Source of the DNA: Dokdonella sp. | GTDB lineage: Bacteria > Pseudomonadota > Gammaproteobacteria > Xanthomonadales > Rhodanobacteraceae | Assembly: GCF_019634845.1 (NCBI RefSeq) | Contig: NZ_JAHCAQ010000010.1 | Coordinates: forward strand, 80,447 to 144,446 | Direction: 5' to 3' | Length of the DNA stretch: 64,000 nucleotides | Shown here: one piece after another, positions 8,167 to 19,128 of the stretch | Numbering within the stretch: the first letter of the stretch is position 1 | Layout: each line of letters begins with the position of its first letter | Translations under genes and position numbers: made by a program | Notes under the pieces: model-generated | What the model saw: only the letters and a program-made list of their open reading frames with translations | What the model was told of the DNA's origin: nothing | Database searches by the model: none

Positions 8167-9420
8167 TCAGCCATACACCGGGTACTTGCGGCACTGCGCG
8201 ACGACCTTGTCGCGCACGGCGGCGAGCACCTGCTCGTCATGCGGCGCGTCGAGCACGTCGCAGATCCAGCCGGCCAGATCGACACAGTCCTGCTCGCCGT
8301 AGCCGCGCGTGGTCACCGCCGGCGTGCCGATGCGCAGGCCCGAGGTCACGAACGGCTTCTGCGGGTCGTTGGGCACCGCGTTCTTGTTGACCGTGATATG
8401 GGCCTTGCCGAGCAGGGCTTCGGCATCCTTGCCCGTGAGCGGCTTGCCGATCAGGTCGACCAGCATGAGATGGTTTTCGGTGCCGCCCGACACGACCTTG
8501 TAGCCACGTGCGATCAGCGTGCGCGCCATCGCCTTGGCGTTCTTCGCCACCTGCTGCTGGTAGGCCTTGAACTCGGGCTCGAGCGCTTCCTTGAACGCGA
8601 CCGCCTTGGCCGCGATCACATGCATGAGCGGACCGCCCTGCAGCGCCGGAAACACGATCGACTGCAGCTTCTTGACCAGCTCCTCGGACGGATTTTTCGC
8701 CAGCACGATGCCGCCGCGCGGGCCGCGCAGCGTCTTGTGCGTGGTCGAGGTCACCACATGCGCATGCGGCAGCGGGCTCGGATAGACGCCGGCGGCGATG
8801 AGGCCGGCCGGATGCGCCATGTCGACAAACAGCCAGGCGCCGACCTTGTCGGCGATGGCGCGGAAGCGGGCCCAGTCCATCACCTGCGAATAGGCCGAGA
8901 AGCCGGCCACCACCATCTTGGGCTTGTGCTCGAGCGCAAGGCGTTCGATTTCGTCGTAGTCGAGCAGACCGTTGGCATCGACGCCGTACTGCACGGCGTT
9001 GAAGACCTTGCCCGACAGGTTGACCTTGGCGCCGTGGGTGAGGTGGCCACCATGGGCGAGGCTCATGCCGAGGATCGTGTCGCCCGGCTGCAGCAGCGCG
9101 AAGTACACGGCCTGGTTGGCCTGCGAACCCGAGTGCGGCTGCACGTTGGCATAGTCGCAGTCGAACAGCTGCTTGACGCGCTCGATGGCCAGGCTCTCGG
9201 CCACGTCGACGTACTCGCACCCGCCGTAGTAGCGCTTGTGCGGATAGCCCTCGGCGTACTTGTTGGTGAGCACGCTGCCCTGTGCCTCGAGCACGCGCGG
9301 GCTGGCGTAGTTTTCCGAGGCGATCAGCTCGACGTGATCCTCCTGGCGGCGCTGCTCGTCGGCGATCGCCTGGGCCAGTTCGGGATCGAAACCTGCGATG
9401 CGGGCATCCTTCGGAAACAT
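8167..9420 (-). CDS. glyA: serine hydroxymethyltransferase
   Basis: GlyA is a PLP enzyme interconverting serine and glycine and charging tetrahydrofolate with a one-carbon unit. The 417-residue length is standard. Motifs seen are [19 protein letters not shown] (about 33-51), [18 protein letters not shown] and [21 protein letters not shown]. The PLP-lysine sequence [14 protein letters not shown] has its Lys near residue 229. It heads the minus-strand housekeeping run and is divergent from ettA; the 180-base gap between them should carry both promoters, but I see no strong boxes. Confidence 0.97.
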   Translation of the reverse strand: MFPKDARIAGFDPELAQAIADEQRRQEDHVELIASENYASPRVLEAQGSVLTNKYAEGYPHKRYYGGCEYVDVAESLAIERVKQLFDCDYANVQPHSGSQANQAVYFALLQPGDTILGMSLAHGGHLTHGAKVNLSGKVFNAVQYGVDANGLLDYDEIERLALEHKPKMVVAGFSAYSQVMDWARFRAIADKVGAWLFVDMAHPAGLIAAGVYPSPLPHAHVVTSTTHKTLRGPRGGIVLAKNPSEELVKKLQSIVFPALQGGPLMHVIAAKAVAFKEALEPEFKAYQQQVAKNAKAMARTLIARGYKVVSGGTENHLMLVDLIGKPLTGKDAEALLGKAHITVNKNAVPNDPQKPFVTSGLRIGTPAVTTRGYGEQDCVDLAGWICDVLDAPHDEQVLAAVRDKVVAQCRKYPVYG

Positions 9421-9600
9421 GGCGGAACCTGTGCCGGGGCGGGAGACGGCAATGGTACCGCGTTGCAGCAGGAATTATGCCGCCGGCCGGGCCCGGCGCG
9501 CCGTTTCGCATGACGCAGCGTGCCTTGATCGGCGATAATGCGCGGTTTCCCGACCTACCCTGCCCGCCACGCTGGCGGCGCGCGCCTGCCCGGAGCCTGC

Positions 9601-11262
<1,662 letters not shown>

Positions 11263-11322
11263 CATGCGGCCGATGCGCGCCCGCGGGCGGATGCAATGCC
11301 GGGCGCGCGCGGAGGCGCCGCG

Positions 11323-12150
11323 GTGAACGCGACGCGTAATTTCATGACGGCGCTGCGCCAGGCATGGCAGCGCCACGACTCGCTCGTGTGCGTGGGGCTG
11401 GACCCCGAGCCCGCCCGCTTCCCCGCGCAGCTGCGCGACCACGCTGACGCGACGTTCGAGTTCTGCCGGGCAATCGTCGATGCCACCGCCGATCTGGTGT
11501 GCGCGTTCAAGCCGCAGATTGCCCACTTCGCGGCGCTGCGCGAGGAGGCTGCGCTCGAACGGCTGATCGCGCACATCCACGCGGCGCACCCGCAGGTCCC
11601 GGTGATCCTCGACGCCAAGCGCGGCGACATCGGCTCGACGGCACAGCATTATGCGAGCGAGGCATTCGACCGCTATGGCGCCGATGCGGTGACGGTCAAC
11701 CCCTATCTCGGTCACGACGCCCTGCAACCGTTCCTGGCGCGGGCCGACAAGGGCGTCATCGTGCTGTGCCGCACCTCCAATCCGGGTTCGCGTGACCTGC
11801 AGGAACTCGACGTCGGCGGCCGCAAGCTCTACCAGCACGTCGCCGAACTGGCTGCGCGCGAATGGAACGGCCACGGCAACTGCGCACTCGTGGTCGGCGC
11901 GACCTGGCCCGAGGAACTGGCACAGGTGCGCCGCCTTGTCGGCGCGATGCCACTGCTGGTGCCCGGTGTCGGCGCCCAGGGCGGCGATGTCGCAGCCGTC
12001 GTGAAGAATGGCTGCAGTGCCGATGGCGGCGGCCTCATGATCAGCTCCTCGCGCGCGATCCTGTACGCCGGCGACGATCACGACTTCGCCCACGCCGCCC
12101 GCGCGGCCACGCTCGCGTTGCGCGACGCCGTCAACCAGCACCGCCGCTGA
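11323..12150 (+). CDS. pyrF: orotidine 5'-phosphate decarboxylase, long-type
   Basis: PyrF decarboxylates OMP to UMP, the last step of de novo pyrimidine synthesis. The 275-residue protein belongs to the longer subfamily (about 270-280 residues). Motifs are [13 protein letters not shown] near residue 18 and [15 protein letters not shown]. The catalytic [10 protein letters not shown] follows (about 97-106), and [13 protein letters not shown] lies near the C-terminus. I place the start at the GTG at 11323 because a GGAGG lies seven bases upstream; the next in-frame ATG is at 11344. Confidence 0.93.
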   Translation: MNATRNFMTALRQAWQRHDSLVCVGLDPEPARFPAQLRDHADATFEFCRAIVDATADLVCAFKPQIAHFAALREEAALERLIAHIHAAHPQVPVILDAKRGDIGSTAQHYASEAFDRYGADAVTVNPYLGHDALQPFLARADKGVIVLCRTSNPGSRDLQELDVGGRKLYQHVAELAAREWNGHGNCALVVGATWPEELAQVRRLVGAMPLLVPGVGAQGGDVAAVVKNGCSADGGGLMISSSRAILYAGDDHDFAHAARAATLALRDAVNQHRR

Positions 12151-12268
12151 TCGCTGCGGCGCGGGCGCACGCCCTGCAACCGGCCGCCCGCGTGACGGCT
12201 GCCGCGCCATGTGTTTTGATAGCCCGCTGTGACTGCGCCCGGCAGTCGCGGGGGGAGAGGAGAATCCA

Positions 12269-14215
12269 ATGAGTGCACAGTCCGGCGCGGCCCAGCCCGT
12301 CGCCCAGCTCACCGTCCGCGCGGTGATCCTGTCGATGATCCTGGCGGTGATCCTGGCCGCGGCCAATGCCTATCTCGGCCTGTTCGCGGGTCTGACCATC
12401 GCCACCGCGATCCCGGCGGCCGTGGTGTCGATGGGCGTGCTGCGCCTGCTCGGCGGCGGCACGATCCTCGAGAACAACATCGTGCAGACCGGCGCCTCGG
12501 CCGGCTCCTCGATCGCGGCCGGCGTGATCTTCACGATTCCCGCGCTCATCATCCTCGGCTACTGGCAGGACTTCCGTTATTCGTGGGTACTGGCGATCGC
12601 CGGCCTCGGCGGTCTGCTCGGGGTACTGTTCTCGGTGCCGCTGCGGCGCTCGATGATCGTCGAGGAACCGCTGCCGTTCCCCGAGGGCAAAGCAGCCGCC
12701 GAAGTACTCAAGGCCGGCGACAATCCGGGGCCGGGGCTGCGCATACTCGGCTTCTCGGGTCTGCTCGGCGCGCTGGTCAAATTTTCGGCCGAAAGCGGCC
12801 TGCGCCTGATTCCCGACAACGCGGTCGGTGCCGGCTTCCTTGGCAAGTATCTCGGCTACCTCGGCACCAACCTGTCGCCCGCACTGCTTGGGGTCGGCTA
12901 CATCGTCGGTCTCAATGTCGGCATCGTGGTGCTGTCGGGCAGCGTCCTGTCCTGGCACATCGCGATCCCGCTGTACCATGCGTTCTTCCTCGCCAGCGAT
13001 CCGGCGCTGGCGAGCAGGATCGTCGATGCGAGCGCGGCCGATGCGGCCGGTGCGATCTGGTCCTCGCAGATCCGCTATCTGGGCGTGGGCGCAATGCTGG
13101 TCGGCGGCGTGTGGACGCTGTTCTCGCTGCGCAAGTCGCTGCTCAACGGCGTCAAGAGCGGCTTCGCCGCCGCGCGCAAAGGCGCCGACGCGGTGGTCGC
13201 CGAAACCGAACGCGACATTCCGATGAAGTGGATGCTGGTGGCGCTGGTGGCCTTCGTGGTGCCGCTCGCACTGCTCTACCACGCCATCGTCGACAGCTGG
13301 GGCGTCGGGCTCACCATGACCGTGATCATGATCGTGGCTGGCTTCCTGTTCGTATCGGTGTCGGCCTATCTCGCGGGCCTGGTCGGCTCCTCCAACAACC
13401 CGGTGTCGGGTATCACCATCGCGACCATCCTGTTCGCCTCGCTGGTGCTGGTCGCGCTGCTCGGACGCCAATCCCCGATCGGCGCAGTGGCCGCGATCAT
13501 GATCGGCGCGGTGGTGTGCTGCGCGGCGGCGGTCGGCGGCGACAACCTGCAGGATCTCAAGGCCGGTTACCTCGTCGGTGCGACGCCGTGGAAGCAGCAG
13601 CTCATGCTGGCGATCGGCGCGTTTTCCTGCGCCCTCATCATGGCGCCGGTGCTCAACCTGCTGGCGGCCGCCTACGGCATTGGCGCGCCAACGCCCGAGC
13701 ACCCCAATGCGCTGTCGGCGCCACAGGCGACCCTGATGGCATCGGTGGCCAAGGGCATGTTCGGCGGCGAGCTGCCGTGGACGATGATCGGCATCGGCGT
13801 GCTGGTGGGCGCCGCCATCATCGCGCTGGATGAATGGCTCAAGGCACGCAAGTCGAGTTTCCGCGTGCCGGTGCTGGCCGCCGCGATCGGCATCTATCTG
13901 CCGCTCGAACTCATGGTGCCGATCTTCCTCGGTGGCCTGCTCGCGCATTTCGTCGAGAAGAAGCATGGCGTGGCGCCACACGACGAAGCCGAACGCGACC
14001 GCATCCATCGGCCGGGTACACTGTTCTCGGCCGGCCTCATCACGGGTGAGGCGCTCACCGGTATCCTCATCGCGATCCCGATCGTGGTGTCGGCGCGCGC
14101 CGACGTGCTTGCGCTGCCGGCCAGCCTGCACTTCAACCAGTACGTCGGGCTCGCCGTGCTCGCGCTGGTGGGCTGGCTGCTGTATCGCAGCGGCGCACGC
14201 GCCAAGTCCGGCTAA
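12269..14215 (+). CDS. OPT-family oligopeptide/metal-chelate transporter
   Basis: This 648-residue integral membrane protein is hydrophobic almost throughout, with roughly 14-16 segments. It carries the hallmarks of bacterial OPT transporters: an N-terminal LGLFAGLTIATAIPAAVVSMG, then ENNIVQTGASAGSSIAAGVIFTIPALIILG (about 70-100), and SSNNPVSGITIATILFASLV in the middle. Members take up short peptides or metal-siderophore complexes by proton symport; the substrate cannot be read from sequence. A strong GGAGAGGAG precedes the ATG. It stands alone between pyrF and the convergent glycan cassette. Confidence 0.9.
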   Translation: MSAQSGAAQPVAQLTVRAVILSMILAVILAAANAYLGLFAGLTIATAIPAAVVSMGVLRLLGGGTILENNIVQTGASAGSSIAAGVIFTIPALIILGYWQDFRYSWVLAIAGLGGLLGVLFSVPLRRSMIVEEPLPFPEGKAAAEVLKAGDNPGPGLRILGFSGLLGALVKFSAESGLRLIPDNAVGAGFLGKYLGYLGTNLSPALLGVGYIVGLNVGIVVLSGSVLSWHIAIPLYHAFFLASDPALASRIVDASAADAAGAIWSSQIRYLGVGAMLVGGVWTLFSLRKSLLNGVKSGFAAARKGADAVVAETERDIPMKWMLVALVAFVVPLALLYHAIVDSWGVGLTMTVIMIVAGFLFVSVSAYLAGLVGSSNNPVSGITIATILFASLVLVALLGRQSPIGAVAAIMIGAVVCCAAAVGGDNLQDLKAGYLVGATPWKQQLMLAIGAFSCALIMAPVLNLLAAAYGIGAPTPEHPNALSAPQATLMASVAKGMFGGELPWTMIGIGVLVGAAIIALDEWLKARKSSFRVPVLAAAIGIYLPLELMVPIFLGGLLAHFVEKKHGVAPHDEAERDRIHRPGTLFSAGLITGEALTGILIAIPIVVSARADVLALPASLHFNQYVGLAVLALVGWLLYRSGARAKSG

Positions 14216-14245
14216 CTGCGCGGCGCACGCGGGCGCGCCGGCACA

Positions 14246-15160
14246 TCAGCGCCGATGGGTTGGCGCGTGCGGGCGTGACCGGCGCAGCGCGAGCCATGGC
14301 GCCTGCCAGGCGAAGTGCGCCCACAGTCCGCACCACACCAGCGCGCGCAGCAGCGGGTTGCGCGCGGCAGGATCGAACTTGGTGAAATAGCGCCACATGC
14401 CGCGGTGCTTGGCACGCGCCACGAACACGGGCCGCGCGCGGCTCGAACTGCCCTGCAGGTGGGTGATGCTCAAGGTCGACACGAAGCCGACGCGCCAGCC
14501 GGCGTCACGCACGCGCCGGCACAGGTCCAGATCCTCGACGTGCAGGAAATAGCCTTCGTCGAAGCCGCCCAGCCGCGCGAACACCGCGCGCGGCAGCACC
14601 ATGCAGGCGCCGGATACGGCCTCGAGGTATTCGACCCGGCCGGAGGCGCCAGCCGGCATTTCCACCCCGGCCCAGCCCGGATGGCGCCGTTCCCAGCGCG
14701 CCAGGCCGCTCAGCGTCATGAACACGCGGCGCAGGCTCGGGTCACGTCGTCGATTGCCGCGCGCAGGATGCCCCTGCGCATCAAGCACGCACAGGCCCAG
14801 CAGGCCGATGCGGCGATCGTCGTCGAGCGCGGCACGCAGGCCATACACGGTGTCGGCGCGCAGCTCGCAGTCGGGGTTGAGGAACACCAGTACATCGCCA
14901 CTCGCCATCGCGGCGCCGCGATTGCAGGCCGGCCCGAAGCCGAGGTTGGCGGCGTTGCGCAACACGCGCAGACGGGTATCGGCAGCGTGCGCGGCGAGCA
15001 GGCGCTCGACCTCGCCATCGCGCGAGGCGTTGTCGACGAGGATCAGCTCGAGCGCGTCGGGCTGGGCCAGCACCGAGGCCACGCAGGCCCGCAGCGGCGC
15101 ACCGCTGTCGGCCGCGACGACGATGATGCTGGTCAACCCGGCGCGGGCGGCGTCGGCCAT
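14246..15160 (-). CDS. family 2 glycosyltransferase (rhamnosyltransferase-like)
   Basis: The protein has 304 residues with a GT-A fold typical of O-antigen/rhamnan transferases. The N-terminus is TSIIVVAADSGAPLRACVASVL, with VDNASRDGEVE about residues 40-48. The nucleotide-sugar motif LNPDCELR follows, then the acceptor-side EAVSGACMVLPR and HVEDLDLCRRVRDAGWRV. The C-terminal part lacks long transmembrane segments, so it is cytosolic or peripheral. It is the last gene of a minus-strand cassette with a Wzm/Wzt exporter and follows the preceding transferase by 11 nt. I use the ATG at 15160 because the conserved domain begins there. Donor and acceptor sugars are unknown. Confidence 0.85.
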   Translation of the reverse strand: MADAARAGLTSIIVVAADSGAPLRACVASVLAQPDALELILVDNASRDGEVERLLAAHAADTRLRVLRNAANLGFGPACNRGAAMASGDVLVFLNPDCELRADTVYGLRAALDDDRRIGLLGLCVLDAQGHPARGNRRRDPSLRRVFMTLSGLARWERRHPGWAGVEMPAGASGRVEYLEAVSGACMVLPRAVFARLGGFDEGYFLHVEDLDLCRRVRDAGWRVGFVSTLSITHLQGSSSRARPVFVARAKHRGMWRYFTKFDPAARNPLLRALVWCGLWAHFAWQAPWLALRRSRPHAPTHRR

Positions 15161-15171
15161 CGCGGTCGCAC

Positions 15172-17031
15172 TCAGACGGCACCCAGCAGGCGTTCGCCCT
15201 GGTCGCGCGCATGCGCCCACAGTGCCGGCCAGACTTCGCACAGCGTGGCCAGCTGCGTCGTCTCCTCACGCAACAAGCGCGCGCAGCCGGCATCGTCGCC
15301 GCCTGCAGGCCAATCGCCCAGTCGCGGGGCGGCATTGGCGAGCAGCGCCTTGCCGTTGGCCTCGATGATCGAGCGCACGTCGGCCTGCCAGTAGATCGGC
15401 GCATCGGTGGCAGCATCGAATTGGTGCTGCAGGCGTTCGATGAGATCGGACCGCACGTAGGCCAGGTATTCGCGCAGCTGCTGCACGGCGCCGCGTGGAC
15501 TGGAGCCGGCCACGTCGCGCAGGTGTGCCACCAGCACCGCGAGGCGCTGCGCAGGGTCGCTCGAGTTGAGCTGCGGCAACTGGCGCCGCACGAAGTCGGT
15601 GACGAAATAGTTGAACTTGGGCGTGTGCGCGCTGAAGGTCAGCGTGCTGCGCTTGCGCTGGGTTTCCTGCACGTGACCGATGGCCAGCGGCAGCTCCAGC
15701 GCCAGCGCGTCGGGATGGCACAGCGAAACGAGGTTGGAGAACAACGCGTCTTCGCCGCGCCCCGATGGATTCGTGCACGGCAGCAGCACGCTGTTGTCGA
15801 GCGCGAACGGCGAGAAGTTGGCCGTGGGCTGTGCGCTGGCCTGGACCTGGCCATACCAGATGCTGCCGGCCTCCATGTTGCGCAGGTAACTGTCGCGGTC
15901 GCGCACGAACTCGGCGCGCTGCTCGGGTGGCAACTGGTACAGCCACAGCGTCGAGTCGGTGCGCGAGCTGCCATAGCTGCCATGCTGGGTGGCCAGCACC
16001 GCGGCATCGCCGCGCAGATGGTCGAGCCGGTTGAGGGCCAGACCGCGCAGCGAAGCGGGATCGAGCGCGTAGGCGGCGCGCTGGGTCAAGGCGCCGAGCG
16101 GCTGCCCCAACGCGGCCAGGTGCAGTTCGAACGGATCGCCATCGACTTCGCTGCCTGCCGCCAGCGCATTGTCGAGATTGCGATGGAAGCGGGTCACGCC
16201 ATGATGGCTGAGGTCCGGATCGAGTCCGGCGCGGGCCTCGTCGAGGCGCCGCAACGGCAGGCGATGATCGTCGTCGAGCAGGACCGCTCGCGCGCCGGCG
16301 CTGAGCAGCAGCATGAGGTTCCAGGCGCGGCCGCCGCCAAAGCGGCCGGCCTTGTCCTCGCCGAGCGCAAAGCCGGCAAGCACCGGCGCGGCCGCCGGTA
16401 CCGCGCGGGCAAGGCGCTCGGCCAGGCGGCGCGCTTCGGTCGCACCGACATAGGTGAGCTTGCAGCCGGTGGCACGGGCAAACTCGCGCAGCAGGTCGCG
16501 GTGGCGGTTGGCGGCGTCGCGCGAGCTCGAGTCGTCGATGAGAACGTAATGGCGGTTGGCACGATGACGGCGCTCGTAGTCGCTGAGCGAAGCCAGCAGG
16601 TGCGCCAGCTGGTCGGGGCGGTCGCAGGCGCGGATGAACACGCCGCGCAGTGGCGCTGGCGAGCGCGCGGTGGCCTCGGCGCAGCGTTGCACGAAGCTCG
16701 TTGCCGATACCAGCAGGCCGCGATTGACCAGCCCCTCGAACACGCGCAGCACGCCCTCGCGCTGGCCGGCAAGACCCGTGATCGAGCCCATCACGCGCTC
16801 GACGTGCTCGTCGAGACTGCGGAACTGGCGCGTCTGGTCGAGCGCCTGCAGGACCTGGTAGGTCATCACATGCGTTTCGCCGCTGCGCTTGACCTGGAAG
16901 ATGCACTCGTTGTTCGACAGCGAGGCGACGACGCCATCTTCCGACGCGTACAGCGGCGCATCGGGATCGACGCGCGGCGGCGACGATGGCGTGGTGGAGT
17001 AGTTGATCTGGTAGCCGAACTGCGTGCTCAT
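15172..17031 (-). CDS. glycosyltransferase-like protein with N-terminal PqqD-like domain
   Basis: The protein has about 619 residues. Residues about 15-110 look like a PqqD-type winged-helix peptide-binding domain: a beta-hairpin (SLSNNECIFQVKRSG), then TYQVLQALDQTRQFRSLDEHVERVM and VLRVFEGLVNRGLLVS. From about residue 125 there is a GT-A-like domain: RGVFIRACDRPDQLAHLLAS, HYVLIDDSSSRDAANRHRD and later a metal-type DDD in AVLLDDDHRLPLR. The C-terminal third (about 400-620) is unrecognised. It lies between a methyltransferase and a second glycosyltransferase downstream of wzm-wzt, so a role in surface-glycan assembly is likely. The start may be the ATG at 17031 (weak GGAT upstream) or the one at 17046. 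Confidence 0.65.
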   Translation of the reverse strand: MSTQFGYQINYSTTPSSPPRVDPDAPLYASEDGVVASLSNNECIFQVKRSGETHVMTYQVLQALDQTRQFRSLDEHVERVMGSITGLAGQREGVLRVFEGLVNRGLLVSATSFVQRCAEATARSPAPLRGVFIRACDRPDQLAHLLASLSDYERRHRANRHYVLIDDSSSRDAANRHRDLLREFARATGCKLTYVGATEARRLAERLARAVPAAAPVLAGFALGEDKAGRFGGGRAWNLMLLLSAGARAVLLDDDHRLPLRRLDEARAGLDPDLSHHGVTRFHRNLDNALAAGSEVDGDPFELHLAALGQPLGALTQRAAYALDPASLRGLALNRLDHLRGDAAVLATQHGSYGSSRTDSTLWLYQLPPEQRAEFVRDRDSYLRNMEAGSIWYGQVQASAQPTANFSPFALDNSVLLPCTNPSGRGEDALFSNLVSLCHPDALALELPLAIGHVQETQRKRSTLTFSAHTPKFNYFVTDFVRRQLPQLNSSDPAQRLAVLVAHLRDVAGSSPRGAVQQLREYLAYVRSDLIERLQHQFDAATDAPIYWQADVRSIIEANGKALLANAAPRLGDWPAGGDDAGCARLLREETTQLATLCEVWPALWAHARDQGERLLGAV

Positions 17032-17053
17032 CGACGTATCCGGCATCGGCGGG

Positions 17054-17932
17054 TCAGGCCGTGCCGTCTGCTTTCCTGTGCTGCGCGGTCGCCAGCGCAT
17101 CGCGCAGGCGCTCGAGCTCGGCTTCGAGCTCGGCGATGCGGGCACCGGCGGTCATGTTCTTGCGGATTTCGTGATTGTAATGGGTATAGACCGATTCTTC
17201 GCGGTCGCCGAACAGCGACAACGGCGGCAACCGGGCCGGCAGGGCGGTCCTGGCGCACACCGCGATGAAGTAGAGCGGCAGGTAGCCCAGGCCGGCCTCG
17301 ACCGCCGCGCCATCGGCACTGGCGGTGTGCGCCTCGTGGGCGCCGGGGATCGCGTCCAGCGCCCAGATCGCCGACTGGAACAGCAGCTTCTGCCCGTACA
17401 GGCGCAACTGCGCGAAGCGCGGTGTCAGCAACGCAAACAGCTCGTCGCGGTACAGCTCGCGGACGTGGAACGGGTTGTGGAAACCGGTGAGGTCGCTGTA
17501 GGCATGCCGGTCGGGCGACGACAACACGAGGATGCCGTCGGCGGTCAGCACCCGGGCGAATTCGTCGAGCAACTGCTCCTGCGCCGCGAGATGCTCCAGT
17601 GTCTCGAACGACACCACGACGTCGAAGCTGCCGTCGGCGAATGGCAGCTGCGTCACGTCGGCGCGCTCGAAGCCCAGGTTGGCACGGGCGCCGTAGCGGG
17701 CACGCGCGTGCGCGATCGCGTCCGCATCGACGTCGACGCCGGTAACCGAGCCGGCAACCGCGGCCAGCAAGGCGCTGCCATAGCCTTCGCCGCAGGCCGC
17801 ATCGAGGACACGCTTGCCGGCGACGAGGCCGCGCGCGAATGCATAGCGGTGCCAGTGTTCGTACCAGATTTCGCGCACGCACTCGGGGGTGAAGCGCTCA
17901 CCGGTGAACGGCAGCGGTTGCGAATCGCTCAT
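17054..17932 (-). CDS. SAM-dependent class I methyltransferase of the glycan cassette
   Basis: This 292-residue protein has the SAM-binding motif I VLDAACGEGYGSALLA (about 43-58), an acidic strand end (VTGVDVDADAIAHAR) and FDVVVSFETLEHL. The C-terminus (about 255-290) is a charged helix with heptad character (IAELEAELERLRDALATA), likely a short coiled coil for oligomerisation. Its start overlaps the Wzt stop by 4 nt, so it is tied to the exporter. In ABC-dependent O-antigen systems a methyltransferase can cap the chain end and set chain length; that role is inferred. Confidence 0.8.
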   Translation of the reverse strand: MSDSQPLPFTGERFTPECVREIWYEHWHRYAFARGLVAGKRVLDAACGEGYGSALLAAVAGSVTGVDVDADAIAHARARYGARANLGFERADVTQLPFADGSFDVVVSFETLEHLAAQEQLLDEFARVLTADGILVLSSPDRHAYSDLTGFHNPFHVRELYRDELFALLTPRFAQLRLYGQKLLFQSAIWALDAIPGAHEAHTASADGAAVEAGLGYLPLYFIAVCARTALPARLPPLSLFGDREESVYTHYNHEIRKNMTAGARIAELEAELERLRDALATAQHRKADGTA

Positions 17933-19128
17933 CGGACCACCTCATCTTGATCGCGCCATCGGTGCGGCAGGCGCACCATGCCCAGTTCGCGGCTGGCACC
18001 ACGCACCGTCACGCCGCGTTCCCAGGTGTCGAAAAGGCGGATCCCTTCGGGATCGAGCGGATGGATGCGCACCAGGTAGGTGCCGGGCAGCAGGTGCAAC
18101 GCATCAAACACGAGCTCGCAGGCGAATTCGTGCGCGCCGATCCGCTGCGGCTGATAGCCATCCATGTCGCTGGCGACGCCATACACCGGCGTGCCATCGA
18201 CACGCACGATGCCAACCATGAGCACCGGGACGCGTCCCTCGCGTGAGCGCACCCGCGCGCGCACGATCAGCGGCTCGCCGTCGTCGAGCAGCAGCGGCGT
18301 CTCGGCGTCGTGGCCATTGATGCTGGCTTCGCCCAGCGAGAATTCGACGTCATGATCGCGGGCCGCGGCGGCGCCACCCGCATCACCCGATTTGCGTTCC
18401 TGGAAGGCCAGGTAGGCCTGGGTCACGTCGAACACATCGCCGATCATCTCCACCCGCCCGTCGCGCAACCAGCACGCGCGCTGACACAGCTTCTGCACGT
18501 GGTACATGCTGTGCGAGACGAGAATGAGCGTACCGCCGCCATCGAGGTAGTCCTGCATCCACTTGATGCACTTCTTCTGGAACGCTTCGTCGCCGACCGC
18601 AAGCACTTCGTCGGTGATGAGCAGATCCGGTCGCAGCACCGCCACGATGGCAAAACCCAGCCGCACGACCATGCCCGACGAGTAGTGCTTCACCGGTTCG
18701 TCGATGTAGCGGCCGATGTCGGCGAATTCGATGATCTGCGGCAGACGCTCACGCAACGCGGCGCCGCCGAGCCCGTGCAGCGCCGCCGTCATCGTGATGT
18801 TGTCGCGACCGGTATGCTCGAGGTGGAAACCGGCGCCCAATTCGAGCAGCGCGCCGATCTCGCCATGCACGCTGACGCTGCCGGTGGTCGGGGTGAGAAC
18901 GCCGGTGATGAGCTTGAGCAGGGTCGACTTGCCGGCGCCGTTGGCGCCGATCAAACCCAACGACTCGCCGCGACGCACTTCCAGGTCGACATCGGCCAAC
19001 ACGGCAAGGCTGTCGGTGGCCCGCTGCGAGAACAGCAGGCGCCACAATGCGCGCAGGCGGTCGCGATTGCGGAACGCCTTCGGATAGGCCTTGCCGAGCC
19101 CGTTGGCACGTACCAGGACCTCGCTCAC
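17929..19128 (-). CDS. wzt: polysaccharide ABC exporter ATPase with C-terminal glycan-binding domain
   Basis: The protein is 399 residues. The first about 240 are an ABC ATPase: GANGAGKST Walker A (about 58-66), the polysaccharide-exporter YSSGMVVRLGFAIV signature segment and LITDEVLAVGDEAFQKKC. Residues about 265-399 form a separate beta-rich domain (DAETPLLLDDGEPLIVRARVRS...) like the Wzt C-terminal domain that recognises the capped glycan. The start is a GTG at 19128 with GAGG upstream; it overlaps the permease stop as GTGA. It pairs with the permease to export an O-antigen or similar glycan across the inner membrane. The symbol is by family, not by proven substrate. Confidence 0.88.
   Translation of the reverse strand: MSEVLVRANGLGKAYPKAFRNRDRLRALWRLLFSQRATDSLAVLADVDLEVRRGESLGLIGANGAGKSTLLKLITGVLTPTTGSVSVHGEIGALLELGAGFHLEHTGRDNITMTAALHGLGGAALRERLPQIIEFADIGRYIDEPVKHYSSGMVVRLGFAIVAVLRPDLLITDEVLAVGDEAFQKKCIKWMQDYLDGGGTLILVSHSMYHVQKLCQRACWLRDGRVEMIGDVFDVTQAYLAFQERKSGDAGGAAAARDHDVEFSLGEASINGHDAETPLLLDDGEPLIVRARVRSREGRVPVLMVGIVRVDGTPVYGVASDMDGYQPQRIGAHEFACELVFDALHLLPGTYLVRIHPLDPEGIRLFDTWERGVTVRGASRELGMVRLPHRWRDQDEVVR

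Noticed and set aside
6622-9513. Very long plus-strand open frame (963 codons) across ribD, nrdR and glyA
   Set aside because: It is antisense to three well-identified genes. Its sequence is Ala/Arg/His-rich, typical of the shadow frame of high-GC coding DNA.
12131-14131. Minus-strand frame of 666 codons opposite the OPT transporter
   Set aside because: It is His/Arg/Asp-rich with no motifs; the plus-strand OPT frame has membrane segments and a good ribosome site.
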